The notes: generated by a model from the sequence alone, not told the origin. DNA of 41,404 nucleotides from Chloroflexota bacterium (GCA_016876015.1 VGOD01000022.1:1-41404), one strand, 5' to 3'. Positions 6,613 to 15,307 are shown, counted from the stretch's first letter. Program-made: numbers and translations.

Positions 6613-7542
6613 ATGCGCGTGATCATCACGGGCGGCGCCGGGCTCATTGGCCGTGCGCTGGCCGCGAATCTGGCGGCCGATGGCTACGAAGTGATCGTGC
6701 TGAGCCGGAATCCCGAACGCGTGAGCGGATTACCGACCCGCGTGCGGGCGGAGCACTGGGATGGTCGCACGGCTCAGGGGTGGGGTTACCTGGCGGATGG
6801 CGCGGAGGCGATCGTCAACCTGGCTGGCGAGAATCTGGCGGGGGCCGGCTTCTTTCCCAGCCGGTGGACGGCCGCGCGCAAAGAGAAGATCTTGCAGAGC
6901 CGGCTGGACGCGGGCGCGGCGGTCGTTGCGGCGACGCGCGCCGCGTTCGCCAAACCGCGCGTCGTGCTCCAGTCATCCGGCATCGGCGTCTATGGCCCGC
7001 GCGGGGACGAGGAAGTGACCGAGGCGGATTCACCTGGCCGCGACTTCTTGGGGCAGTTAGCGACGCAGTGGGAGGCGTCCACCGCGGCGGTCGAGGGGCT
7101 GGGCGTGCGCCGGGCCGTCATTCGCAGCGGTGTGGTGCTCGACCCGCACGATGGCGCGCTCTTGCGCATGTTGCTTCCGTTTCAGCTGTTCGTCGGCGGC
7201 TGGTTTGGCGCTGGCCGCCAGTGGCTTTCGTGGATCCACCTGGCCGACGAAGCGACAGGCATTCGCTTTCTGATCGAGAACCGCCAGATGAGCGGCGTCT
7301 TCAATCTGACCGCGCCGCAGCCGCTCACCGGTCGCGATTTCGGCCGGGCCATCGGCCGCGTGATGCGCCGGCCGGCGTTCATGCCTGTGCCCGCGTTCGC
7401 CATGCGTCTGGCGTTTGGCGAGGTCGCGACCACGGTCCTGGATGGCCAGCGCGCGGTTCCCCGGCGGCTGCTCGATCTCGGCTTCCAGTTTCGCTTCCCC
7501 GACGCGGAGGGGGCCCTGCGGGATTTGCTGTCGGCGCATTGA
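6613..7542 (+). CDS. TIGR01777-family NAD(P)-dependent epimerase (YfcH/SDR39U1-like)
   Basis: This 309-residue extended SDR begins with a Rossmann start, MRVIITGGAGLIGRALAANL, then VNLAGENLAG, QSSGIGVYGPRG (Ser and Tyr of the SDR active region), and WLSWIHLADEATGI, which is diagnostic of the YfcH/SDR39U1 group. The C-terminal DUF1731-type end is present (PVPAFAMRLAFGEVATTVLDGQ). The physiological substrate of this family is unknown. ATG 6613 follows AAGGAGAG (6600-6607) and a strong promoter. It appears monocistronic; the 200 nt after it shows no recognisable gene. Confidence 0.92.
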   Translation: MRVIITGGAGLIGRALAANLAADGYEVIVLSRNPERVSGLPTRVRAEHWDGRTAQGWGYLADGAEAIVNLAGENLAGAGFFPSRWTAARKEKILQSRLDAGAAVVAATRAAFAKPRVVLQSSGIGVYGPRGDEEVTEADSPGRDFLGQLATQWEASTAAVEGLGVRRAVIRSGVVLDPHDGALLRMLLPFQLFVGGWFGAGRQWLSWIHLADEATGIRFLIENRQMSGVFNLTAPQPLTGRDFGRAIGRVMRRPAFMPVPAFAMRLAFGEVATTVLDGQRAVPRRLLDLGFQFRFPDAEGALRDLLSAH

Positions 7543-7751
7543 ATCATTGATCGGCGCGCACATCGGCCCCGGCGCAGTGGGGTTGGCCGTAGTGAGGGGG
7601 GCGGCATGAGGGCGATCGCTATATCGAGACCACCAGTGGGTTCATCCCCTGGTTCCCGAGAGCTGCGAAGGGGACGAGATCATGAAGCTGGCCTTGTTCG
7701 GCAGCCGCGGCGACTGGAAGCGTTTCTGGCTGGGACATCGCACCTGAGGCA

Positions 7752-8147
7752 TCAGATTCGCGCATCGTTCTGCAACTCGAGGGCGAGCCGGAGGCGGCGT
7801 TCGACCTGACGCATGGATTCCGATGCCAGACGGCCGAGCCGTCGAGTGACCGCAGCTTTCGGCACGGCTGCCAGATTCGATGCTTTGACCCATGAAGTCA
7901 CCTTGACGCCGGCGGACTGGGCTTCTGATGTGCCATACAGAATCTGATAGTCTGTAGGCAGAGGATCTGAGTTGGGGCGGGATGACATTGCCGCGATCAG
8001 GATGTCGGCCGTGGTATCGTGGATCAAGCGGCCGGAGATCACCACCGCCGGACGAGGCTTGGCCTGCGGTACGCCAGCAGTGTCAAGGAAGGGAAAGCTC
8101 ACTAACACTACTTCGCCTCGCTGTGGTCGCCAGTGTGGTGGGGTCAC
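7752..8147 (-). CDS. mazF: PemK/MazF-family mRNA interferase toxin
   Basis: This 131-residue toxin of the MazF/PemK fold is an mRNA-cleaving endoribonuclease. It shows RRGEVVLVSFPFLD-like entry (QRGEVVLVSFPFLDTAG), KPRPAVVIS, ILIAAMSS, and the later VKVTSWVKASNL and C-terminal helix. The start is GTG at 8147, overlapping the TGA of the upstream Phd-type antitoxin by 4 nt (GTGA), the usual coupled TA layout. Confidence 0.9.
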   Translation of the reverse strand: MTPPHWRPQRGEVVLVSFPFLDTAGVPQAKPRPAVVISGRLIHDTTADILIAAMSSRPNSDPLPTDYQILYGTSEAQSAGVKVTSWVKASNLAAVPKAAVTRRLGRLASESMRQVERRLRLALELQNDARI

Positions 8148-8413
8148 AGCGGCTCTCCGTCATCCCATGTGTAGACATCTTCGGCCGGGTGCTCCCAGAT
8201 GCGCGCCAGCGATGCCTGGGCAATTGCATAGAAGTCAGTCTCTGTCGGCGGCCTCTCTTTCCGGGTGAGAGTCTCGTATTCGGCAGTGCTGAGCAGGACG
8301 GCCTGGGCGCGGCCGCGATGGGTGATGACGATGGTCTCGCGGCCGACGATGACGCGATCAAGTACATCGCTCAGGCGGCGGCGCAGTTCTGTCGTGGGTA
8401 GAATGAGAGTCAT
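8144..8413 (-). CDS. Phd/YefM-family antitoxin
   Basis: This 89-residue antitoxin has the Phd/YefM N-terminal DNA-binding fold: LPTTELRRRLSDVLDRVIVG, then TIVITHRGRAQAVLLSTAEYE. An acidic C-terminal toxin-binding tail follows (HPAEDVYTWDDGEPL). ATG 8413 is preferred to 8428 because GGAGG lies 5 nt upstream and the family starts here. It presumably neutralises the MazF-type toxin with which it overlaps by 4 nt and autoregulates the pair. Confidence 0.9.
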   Translation of the reverse strand: MTLILPTTELRRRLSDVLDRVIVGRETIVITHRGRAQAVLLSTAEYETLTRKERPPTETDFYAIAQASLARIWEHPAEDVYTWDDGEPL

Positions 8414-8445
8414 GCTGCCCTCCTGCAAGATTATGGACTGTAACC

Positions 8446-8456
8446 ATTATACCACA
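8446..8456 (-). promoter_or_regulatory. Extended -10 promoter for phd-mazF
   Basis: Minus-strand TGTGGTATAAT (8456-8446) has a perfect TATAAT with TG extension, 33 nt upstream of the antitoxin ATG. Same 11-mer as the secA promoter. No convincing -35 was found. Confidence 0.7.
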
Positions 8457-8457
8457 C

Positions 8458-9501
8458 GTGAGAGGAGCCATCAGTATTACCCATGATAACCAACTATCCA
8501 CACAAACCGTGCGCCGGGCTGACCGCCTGGCTTTGGGCGCCGGCGTCCTCTTCAGCCTTCTATTCACCGCCGCGATCTGGCTGGCGGGCCGGCGACTGGA
8601 AAGCATCCCGCTCTGGCCTGACTTCGGCCCCTCGTGGTACTACTGGCGGTTGATGCAGCCGACCTTCTGGAGCCGTGCGACGGCTTGGGGCTTCTACCTG
8701 GTTCATCAGTTGTTCGCCTGGGGCGTGATCTACTATGCGCAGACGCGCGTCAGGAAATATGTTCCTGGTCTGCAGGGGGTCAACGTGCTCGCGCTCGCGG
8801 GCAATGCGTTTTTCATCCTCCTCCATTTCGTGCAGACCCATCTCTGGTACGATGGCCTGGCGCAGGACGTCTCGATCTGGAGCTCGCAAGCCTCGGTCAT
8901 CATCCTGCTGGTGTGGGTTCTGCTGATGGAGACTCCGCGCCGCGGGCTGTTCGCCGGCAAGAAGGTACCCATCTCGAAACAGATCACCGGTTTTGCGCGC
9001 AAGTATCACGGCTACATCTTCGCGTGGGCGGTCGTCTACACCTTCTGGTATCACCCGATGGTGGCGACGAGTGGGCATCTGATCGGGTTCTTCTACATGT
9101 TTCTGCTGATGCTGCAAGGCAGCCTGGCCTTCACCCGCATGCACGTGAACAAATGGTGGACTCTGGTGCAGGAGGTGGGCGTGTTCTTCCATGGCACACT
9201 GGTCGCAGTGATGCAGGGCGACAACTTGTGGCCGATGTTCGCCTTCGGCTTTGCGGGCATCTTCGTCCTGACGCAGATGCATGGCCTTGGCCTGCGCCGG
9301 TGGGTCAAGTGGGCGATTCTGGGCGTCTTCGTCGCGGCCGCGATCGTCGTCTATAATGGGCAGTGGCCGCGGCTGAACGAGATCATCCGCATTCCATTGA
9401 TCGAGTATCTGGCCGTCTTCGTGCTGGCCGGGCTGATCGGCGGCGGACTGTGGGTTGCCCGGCAGGTGGGCCAGCGGCGATCGGCGTCGCGGGGGGCCTG
9501 A
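8458..9501 (+). CDS. Polytopic membrane protein of unknown function, histidine-bearing helices
   Basis: This protein of about 347 residues has eight or so hydrophobic segments, for example LGAGVLFSLLFTAAIWLAG, VNVLALAGNAFFILLHFVQ and ASVIILLVWVLLM. I do not recognise the family. Histidines recur near or inside the segments (LVHQLF, LLHFVQTHLW, RKYHGYIFAW, FWYHPMVATSGHLIGF, FFHGTLVAV), as in proteins that bind haem or metal, but this is only suggestive. The reading starts with GTG at 8458 without a Shine-Dalgarno; a CATTAT element 7 nt upstream would fit a leaderless start. GTG at 8509 is the alternative. It is divergent from phd-mazF and followed by a transposase relic. Confidence 0.7.
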   Translation: MRGAISITHDNQLSTQTVRRADRLALGAGVLFSLLFTAAIWLAGRRLESIPLWPDFGPSWYYWRLMQPTFWSRATAWGFYLVHQLFAWGVIYYAQTRVRKYVPGLQGVNVLALAGNAFFILLHFVQTHLWYDGLAQDVSIWSSQASVIILLVWVLLMETPRRGLFAGKKVPISKQITGFARKYHGYIFAWAVVYTFWYHPMVATSGHLIGFFYMFLLMLQGSLAFTRMHVNKWWTLVQEVGVFFHGTLVAVMQGDNLWPMFAFGFAGIFVLTQMHGLGLRRWVKWAILGVFVAAAIVVYNGQWPRLNEIIRIPLIEYLAVFVLAGLIGGGLWVARQVGQRRSASRGA

Positions 9502-9655
9502 TCCTTACGCAGCGCTCTCCTCCGCAGCGTTGCACCATGCAGATATCTGGATTGCCCCTTGATCGTTGTAGCCGGTTGCGCCAGGCTTCCCCGTAGTCAT
9601 CTCCGCGTATGGTTGTGCTGATCGCCCCGCCCCTGGCGGCCCGCGGGGCTGACGA

Positions 9656-10399
9656 GTGGGCTTGCGCCGGCCGCGTGGCTGCGCCAGCAAAAGGATATTC
9701 TCAAAGCCATTGACGGCGACTTGGATAGGGCGCGGGTCATCGTGTACAGAACCATGCTCCAACCGGTTGCCGCGATTTGACAAGAACCGGCAAGCCAGGT
9801 ATGCTACCGGTCAGAGAAAAGCCGAACGGGAGAGGCGCTATCAACGCTCTCCCGTCCGTAGGCTCCCAGTTCCGCCGGACAGCGCCACGGCCGCTCCGGC
9901 GGTCAGCAGCGCCCAGGTGCAGCAAGAGATGGACGCCCTGCAACAGACGTTTGCACCCGATCTCAAGCGCAAGCCCGCGCAACGGGCCTTACATGGTGCC
10001 TGGCAGCGGACCTGGCGGGCGTATGGCCCGGATCTGCTGCACTGCTATGACATCCCCGGCCTGCCGCCCGACAATCTGCGCCTGGAGGCCTTGTTTGGCC
10101 GCCTGCGCCGGCACCAGCGCCGCATCAGTGGCCGCCAAAGCACCCGCGAACGGCGGGACTTTGGCCAATGCCAGGTCCTGTTCGGCACCGCCAGCGAGGA
10201 GGAACTCCTGGCGCAAATCCGCCAGGTGCCGCTGGCCGTCTACCACGAGCACCGCCAGCGCTTGGAGGAGGCGGAGGCCCCGCATCGCTTCTTGCGGCGC
10301 CTGCATCGCGACCCACTGCGGGCGGTTGGCGACCTGATTGATCAACATGCCGCCCGGCGTACCGAACTCGAAGCGGCCAGCGGCCTGCCACCACCCTAA
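9656..10399 (+). pseudogene. Transposase remnant (C-terminal region)
   Basis: The frame from about 9900 to the TAA resembles the C-terminal part of a DDE transposase: GAWQRTWRAYGPDLLHCY, LPPDNLRLEALFGRLRRHQR with a candidate catalytic Glu, RISGRQSTRERRDFGQCQVL, and then Arg-rich helices to PPP. The earlier part is low-complexity and off-register. Upstream coding traces occur in another frame (WLRQQKDILKAIDGD near 9670-9715), ended by a stop at about 9778. I see no intact N-terminal catalytic motifs, terminal inverted repeats or target duplication. I read it as a decayed element rather than a gene. Confidence 0.5.
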
Positions 10400-10460
10400 G
10401 GTGACGACAAGCCGGACAGGGTTAACGTGCTCTACGGGGGCTATCTAGCCCAGTTTAGAA

Positions 10461-10560
10461 ATCTCTGAGTCTCCCGATCTCCCGATCTCCCAGTCCACCA
10501 ATCTACCAATCTACCGACCTACCAATTTACCAACTTACCAATCTACCAATCTACCAACCT
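10461..10560. repeat. Tandem octamer array abutting the cNMP/bPH2 stop codon
   Basis: Twelve and a half octamers stay in one unbroken register across exactly 100 bp. They begin ATCTCTGA, GTCTCCCG, ATCTCCCG and then become ATCTACCA/ATTTACCA/ACTTACCA units. The last base is the first base of the minus-strand gene's stop (TGA, 10562-10560). The stretch 10400-10460 shows nothing. Confidence 0.85.
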
Positions 10561-13139
10561 CACCCCCCCAGACCGCTCCGCTTCAACTGGTCATACACTT
10601 CCAGCCCCTCGACCAGTTCTTGCTGGCGCTCGTGGGCCCTTTGTGCGTCCTGTTTGGCACGCCACGCGTCGAGCTTCTGAAACACGACTGACTGCACCAG
10701 CTTGGGATTGGGAACCATGTTGAAGGTGTACCCCTCGCCGGCTGCGGCCGTGCTGATGAGCACGTCGCCATAGCTGAAGATCATGGCCCAGAACCCCTTT
10801 TGCACCGCGACGACGTTCTGCACGTGCACCAGGCTGCCCTCCAGTCGTTTCTCGGCCAACCCCAGCGGCTTGCGCTCGATGTCAATGATCTTCTCATCGG
10901 TGACGACGTAGATGTCGTTGTGATAGTCAATGTACTGCCAGGCGAGCCACCCGGCAGACAAGACGAACAGGAACAGCCAGGGCAAGAGCAACGCCGGCCA
11001 CTCGAAGCCGCGCTGATGGATGTCCAGCCAGATCAAAATCGCCATTGCGCCGATCAACGCCAGCACGGCTAGAAGCGGCGCGCCCGTGCGTTGGAGCAGG
11101 TTCAGCCAATGCTTGCGCCAGATGAATTGTCCGCTTAGAGGCTTGGGCGGCGGCGGCGGCGCGCCGATCAGCGCCTTCTGCCACCGCTGCGGGAAGCGGC
11201 GGGCCAACGCCATGAACCAGCCCGGCTTGCCTTTGCGGCGCACGCCCGGCAGGATTTCAGGTCGCTGTGGGTCCGGTTGAAACCAGCGCAGTAAGCGCCG
11301 CCGCCAGGTCCGCTGGGCAGACGACTCTACGTCCTCCCCCAGAGCGCGCTTGCGTTCGGGAATCGGCAGGGCCATGCGCAGCTCGCTGATCAAACTGCGG
11401 CGCAACGTCTCTTTTGCCTGGCTGCGCTGCGCGGCCACCGCCTCGGTCTTCTCTTGCAGAATGGCGCTCCTGACCGCATCTGGATGGGGCATATGATCGA
11501 ACTTGATCGCGCCGATCTTGGCGGCCGTGCGCACAGTCACGTCGCCGTAGTCGAACAACCGGCCCCAGAAGTTCGTGTCTATGTTGACATCCTGCACCGT
11601 TTCTATCGGCGCCTCGACCCTGGCCTCGTACATCAGCAACAACCGATCGCGACGCGTCACGCGGCGAGTGGTCACCACATAGTAATCATCCAGGTAGTTG
11701 AATAGCAGCCAGACGCCGACGAGCACGAGGACCGCGCCGAATATCACCGCTGCGACGCCCAGGGTTGGGTGGAAGTCGGCCGGCGCCAACAGAATGAACA
11801 GCAGCATCAGGAGACCGGCGGCCAACACCCCCAATTCGGGGAACAGGATCCAGAAGAAGTGGCCGCGATCATACAGGCGTACCGACTCGCCTTCCGACAT
11901 CCATGGGAGGGGTTGGCCCTGCGCCTTGAGCTCCTCTGAGCGACCCACCAGCTCGACGGTGCGCGGCCACAACCGCGGCTCGTCTCGAAAGGTGTATTGC
12001 AGGTCACGGCGATCCAGGATGATCAGGTCGGCGCCCCCCAGTCCGGGCCGGCCCGGCTGATCCTGCGCCTTGACTGCGCGCACGGTGGCATCGCGCACCT
12101 TGCCCTGGAGCAACGAGGTCTCGCCGTACGAGTCGCCGGCGGCCAGGTAGTTGCGCGGCCGCGGCCGGCCGCGATCATCCAGCGCGGTGACGAGGGCTGC
12201 GCCGTCGCGCAGATATACGAAGCTGTGGCCGATGTTGCCTTGGGTCGTGATGTTCTGCTGCGCGGGCACGAACTCCCACGCGCACAACTGCGCCAGGCTC
12301 CGCCGCTGCTCATCTGTCAGCCCGGCGAACAGCTCCACACCCGCCAGCAACGGCACTATGTCCAACGGCCGCTGCAACAGGGGCGCCATCTCGGGGAACG
12401 ATGCGATCAGCCGATCGGCGTGGCGGGCCGGCAGGTAGAACAGATGCGTTTTCAGCCGGGCCTTTGCGCTGTGGGCCGTGCAGTTGGCGCCAAAACGCAA
12501 CCCGGCGCCCTGCGCAAAGAAGAAGGCGCCGGCCGTCAGCCGCCAGTCCGGCCGGCCCAGGCTGGCGGCGCCCGATACTTCCACCTGGCCCCAGTCTATG
12601 ATCCAGAGGCCCGGCTTGTCGGCCAAGGGCAGCCCTGCGCCAGGCGCGAAGTCCAGCTCCTCGAAGACCTGCGTGAGCCAGCGCAGCTGCGCGTCGGTCA
12701 AATCGCGCAGCAGCGGGATGCGGCGCAGCCGGGTAGCCAGTCGCTCGCGCAGCAGCATCTCATACAGGTCGAAGTTGCGTTCCATCGCCAGGCGGAGATC
12801 GGCCGGGGCCATCCGATAGAGGGTCGTGGGAACCGCGGCCTGTGCGCCAGACTGCTGGCGGTCGGCGAAGAGCGCCTGCTGGCCGAAGTGCGCGGCCGGC
12901 CCCAATTCTTGCTGCAGCCACACTTGCCCATTGCGGCGGACGGTCTGCCGGATGTTACCCTCGCCGACGAAATAGAAGTAATCGGCCAGATCGCCAACCT
13001 GGAACACCCAGCCGTTCGCCGGTATGGCGATCTGCGTCAGCCGCGGGAGGTAGAACTCCCGAAAGTCCGGCCATTTGGCCAACAGGGGCGAATTCTGCAG
13101 GGTTTGCCAGGCCTGGGCCTGCTGCGCTGCATCGAGCAT
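10560..13139 (-). CDS. Dual cyclic-nucleotide-binding-domain / dual bPH2 membrane protein
   Basis: This 859-residue protein carries two cNMP-binding-type beta-barrels. The first is at about residues 28-130 (ANGWVFQVGDLADYFYFVGEG). The second is at about 255-380 (LLAGVELFAGLTDEQRRSLA, then YLAAGDSYGETSLLQG, a phosphate-binding-cassette-like turn). Two repeats of a membrane-hairpin plus bPH2 (YdbS/YdbT-type) domain follow: TMs at about 425-480 with YYVVTTRRVTRRDRLLLMYE and VQDVNIDTNFWGRLFDYGDV, then TMs at about 685-735 with IYVVTDEKIIDIERKP and VQNVVAVQKGFWAMIFSYGDV. The layout suggests a ligand-gated membrane scaffold, but no substrate is known. It starts one base after the uvrC TGA, so it is probably translated from the same mRNA. 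An octamer array touches its stop. Confidence 0.85.
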   Translation of the reverse strand: MLDAAQQAQAWQTLQNSPLLAKWPDFREFYLPRLTQIAIPANGWVFQVGDLADYFYFVGEGNIRQTVRRNGQVWLQQELGPAAHFGQQALFADRQQSGAQAAVPTTLYRMAPADLRLAMERNFDLYEMLLRERLATRLRRIPLLRDLTDAQLRWLTQVFEELDFAPGAGLPLADKPGLWIIDWGQVEVSGAASLGRPDWRLTAGAFFFAQGAGLRFGANCTAHSAKARLKTHLFYLPARHADRLIASFPEMAPLLQRPLDIVPLLAGVELFAGLTDEQRRSLAQLCAWEFVPAQQNITTQGNIGHSFVYLRDGAALVTALDDRGRPRPRNYLAAGDSYGETSLLQGKVRDATVRAVKAQDQPGRPGLGGADLIILDRRDLQYTFRDEPRLWPRTVELVGRSEELKAQGQPLPWMSEGESVRLYDRGHFFWILFPELGVLAAGLLMLLFILLAPADFHPTLGVAAVIFGAVLVLVGVWLLFNYLDDYYVVTTRRVTRRDRLLLMYEARVEAPIETVQDVNIDTNFWGRLFDYGDVTVRTAAKIGAIKFDHMPHPDAVRSAILQEKTEAVAAQRSQAKETLRRSLISELRMALPIPERKRALGEDVESSAQRTWRRRLLRWFQPDPQRPEILPGVRRKGKPGWFMALARRFPQRWQKALIGAPPPPPKPLSGQFIWRKHWLNLLQRTGAPLLAVLALIGAMAILIWLDIHQRGFEWPALLLPWLFLFVLSAGWLAWQYIDYHNDIYVVTDEKIIDIERKPLGLAEKRLEGSLVHVQNVVAVQKGFWAMIFSYGDVLISTAAAGEGYTFNMVPNPKLVQSVVFQKLDAWRAKQDAQRAHERQQELVEGLEVYDQLKRSGLGG

Positions 13140-13140
13140 T

Positions 13141-15048
13141 TCACAACCCCTCTCGCACGCTTTGCGCGGCGGCCTGCGTCATGCCGGGCACGGCCGCCAA
13201 TTCGGCCAGCGACGCCTGGCGAATGGCTTCCAGCGAGCCGAAACGTTTCAATAATGCCCGCCGGCGCGCGGGCCCGATGCCGGAGATGGCATCCAGCTCT
13301 GAGGCGAGCGCGGTCTTGCCGCGCTTCTCCCGATGGGCGGTGATGGCGAAGCGGTGCGCCTCGTCGCGCACGCGTTGGAGCAGGAAAAGGCCCTGGCTGC
13401 CGGGGGGCAACAGGAGACCTGCGGGCTGGCCAGGCAGGAATAGTTCTTCCCGTTGCTTGGCCAATCCGGCGACCGGCACGATCTCTGTCAGGCCGAACTC
13501 GGCCAACACTTCGACGGCCACGCCCAACTGCCCCTTGCCGCCATCCACGATGAGCAGATCAGGCAGCACTTTCCATGAGGCATCCGATGACCGCGCCGTT
13601 CGGCTGAGCGTAGTCGAAGCCGTTCGGCCCGGATCGGCCACTGTGTTTTCCACCGCGCGGCGGAAGCGCCGGCGCAGCACCTGGCGCATGGCCGCGAGAT
13701 CGTCCGGCTCGCCCTGGGCGCCGCGGCCCTTGACGTTGAAACGCCGATAGCTGCCCTTTTCGGGCGCGCCTTTGGCGAAGACGATCATGCTGCCGACGGT
13801 GTGCGCGCCTTGCAGCGTGGAGATGTCGAAGCATTCGATGCGGCCGGGCGGGGCAGCGAGCCCGAGGGCTTTCTGCAGTTGCGCCAGCGCCTCAGTCTGG
13901 CGGTTGGTATCGGCCTGCCATTGGGCTTGCAGCGTCGCCAATGTCGCTGCGGCGTTCTCGCTGGCCATTTGGAGCAGGTCGTGTTTTGGCCCTTCGGTCG
14001 GCACGGCCAGCAACACCTTCTCCCCATCGCGACGGCTGCGCAGCCACTGTTCGATGATGTCTCGCTCGTCCAGGTCCTTCGGCAGCAAGATGCTGGGGGG
14101 CACAAAGGCCGCCTGATCGTAAAACTGCTTGACGAAGGAGGCGACCAACTCGCCGTTGTACTCGGCCGTCGCGCCTTCCAGCACGAACGTCTCCCGGCCG
14201 ATGAGCTTGCCGCGGCGGATGAAGAAAACCTGCACACATGCCTCGCCGGTGCGCCCATCCTGGGCAAAGGCAACGACATCTTCATCCTCTTGTTTGCCGC
14301 TGACGATCTTCTGGCGCTCGACGATCTGGGTCGCGGCGCGCAGTTGGTCGCGCAACATGGCCGCGCGTTCGAACTGGAGCCTCTCGGCGGCCGTCTCCAT
14401 CCGGGCTTTCATGGCGGCCAGCGCTTCCACGCTGTTGCCCGCCAGGAAGTCGGCCAGCCCGGCGATGATCTGCCGATAGCCCTGTTTGTCCACCGCTGCA
14501 ATGCACGGCCCCGCGCACCGTTTGATGTGAAAGTAGAGGCACGGCTTGGGGTCGCAGCCGGTGATCTCGCGCGTGCAATCCAGATAGGGAAAGACACGCC
14601 GCAGCCCATCGAGAGTCTGGCGCACAGCGTAGCCGGAGGTGTAGGGGCCATAATAGCGACCGCCGTCGCGTTCCATCCGCCGGACGATGCTCACCTTGGG
14701 AAAGTCGTCTTGCCAGTGGATCTTGATGTAGGGGTAGGTTTTGTCGTCTCGCAGGCGCACGTTGAAGCGCGGCCGATAGCGTTTGATCAGCTCGTTTTCG
14801 AGGATCAGCGCTTCCAGCTCGGTATCGGTGACGATCCATTCCAGATCGGCGATCTCGGCTACCAGCCGCCGCGTGCGCGATTCGTGCCGCGCGCTCTCGT
14901 GAAAATAGGACCGCACCCGGTTGCGCAGCACCACCGCCTTGCCGACGTAGATCACCTTGCCATCGGCCGAGCGATAGAGATACACCCCCGGCCGGTCGGG
15001 CAGGGTGTCGAGCTTCTGGCTGAATTCGGGAGGCAGAATGACATTCAC
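13141..15048 (-). CDS. uvrC: Excinuclease ABC subunit C
   Basis: UvrC makes the dual incisions in nucleotide excision repair. In order it shows a GIY-YIG nuclease (RPGVYLYRSADGKVIYVGKA, then VTDTELEALILENELIK), a Cys cluster (CTREITGCDPKPCLYFHIKR), a UVR motif, an RNase-H-like nuclease (IECFDISTLQGAHTVGSMIV, LLIVDGGKGQLGVA) and C-terminal helix-hairpin-helix (ISGIGPARRRALLKRFGS). A 24-residue excess (about TVADPGRTASTTLSRTARSS) separates LRRRFRRAVEN from the VLPDLLIVDGG strand and is encoded by a short repeated sequence. I choose GTG 15048 rather than ATG 15057 because the -10 TAGAAT overlaps the ATG; the GTG sits 7 nt after it, implying a leaderless mRNA. Confidence 0.95.
   Translation of the reverse strand: MNVILPPEFSQKLDTLPDRPGVYLYRSADGKVIYVGKAVVLRNRVRSYFHESARHESRTRRLVAEIADLEWIVTDTELEALILENELIKRYRPRFNVRLRDDKTYPYIKIHWQDDFPKVSIVRRMERDGGRYYGPYTSGYAVRQTLDGLRRVFPYLDCTREITGCDPKPCLYFHIKRCAGPCIAAVDKQGYRQIIAGLADFLAGNSVEALAAMKARMETAAERLQFERAAMLRDQLRAATQIVERQKIVSGKQEDEDVVAFAQDGRTGEACVQVFFIRRGKLIGRETFVLEGATAEYNGELVASFVKQFYDQAAFVPPSILLPKDLDERDIIEQWLRSRRDGEKVLLAVPTEGPKHDLLQMASENAAATLATLQAQWQADTNRQTEALAQLQKALGLAAPPGRIECFDISTLQGAHTVGSMIVFAKGAPEKGSYRRFNVKGRGAQGEPDDLAAMRQVLRRRFRRAVENTVADPGRTASTTLSRTARSSDASWKVLPDLLIVDGGKGQLGVAVEVLAEFGLTEIVPVAGLAKQREELFLPGQPAGLLLPPGSQGLFLLQRVRDEAHRFAITAHREKRGKTALASELDAISGIGPARRRALLKRFGSLEAIRQASLAELAAVPGMTQAAAQSVREGL
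13595..13628. repeat. Short repeat inserted in frame inside uvrC
   Basis: GCCGTTCGGC occurs at 13595-13604 and again at 13619-13628. It flanks TGAGCGTAGTCGAA, part of the CTTCGACTACGCTCAG motif that I recall as common in intergenic DNA of many bacteria. It encodes the excess loop of this UvrC. Confidence 0.6.
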
Positions 15049-15055
15049 GGCGCAC

Positions 15056-15084
15056 ATTCTAGCACGGCCGTGCAGTCAGGTCAA
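15056..15084 (-). promoter_or_regulatory. Leaderless promoter of uvrC
   Basis: Minus-strand TTGACC (15084-15079), 17-nt spacer, TAGAAT (15061-15056). The -10 overlaps ATG 15057; transcription would begin at about GTG 15048. Confidence 0.65.
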
Positions 15085-15211
15085 TGTGGGCGCTCTACGT
15101 GGGTGCAGTTCAAGGTCTTGCGCCAGGCGCCCCCATCCGTCATGCTGAGTTCTCGATGTCACGTGGCAGCATGTGCTCTGGCAAGAACGCATCGCCGCTG
15201 GAATCGAGCCT

Positions 15212-15266
15212 TCAGGCGGTTTGGCGCTCAGAGCACACAACCGGCTAATCCTAAAGGAGGCGTGGG
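15212..15266 (+). repeat. 55-bp hairpin repeat, copy A
   Basis: It reads AGGCGGTTTGG...ACAACCGGCTAATCC then TAAAGGAGGC. It aligns without gaps to the minus strand around 33755-33808: the arms and the ATCC-AAAGGAGGC tail are conserved and the loop differs. It lies between uvrC and the quinone reductase gene. Confidence 0.55.
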
Positions 15267-15278
15267 GAGTTTTCAAGC

Positions 15279-15307
15279 TTGCGCTAGATCGCTTCGCGCG
15301 GTATGAT
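15279..15307 (+). promoter_or_regulatory. Promoter for the quinone oxidoreductase gene
   Basis: TTGCGC (15279-15284), 17-nt spacer, TATGAT (15302-15307), 44 nt upstream of the ATG. The rest of 15062-15351 holds the uvrC promoter and repeat copy A but no gene. Confidence 0.55.

Noticed and set aside
7606..7809. Small frame after the epimerase gene
   Set aside because: The translation is Arg-rich, without motif, lacks a good ribosome-binding site and overlaps the mazF end; treated as non-coding.
10461..10560. Possible CRISPR array
   Set aside because: Units are 7-8 nt, contiguous and without spacers, and no cas gene is present.
13801..15306. A 501-codon open frame antisense to uvrC
   Set aside because: Same reason: a shadow frame of an unambiguous gene.
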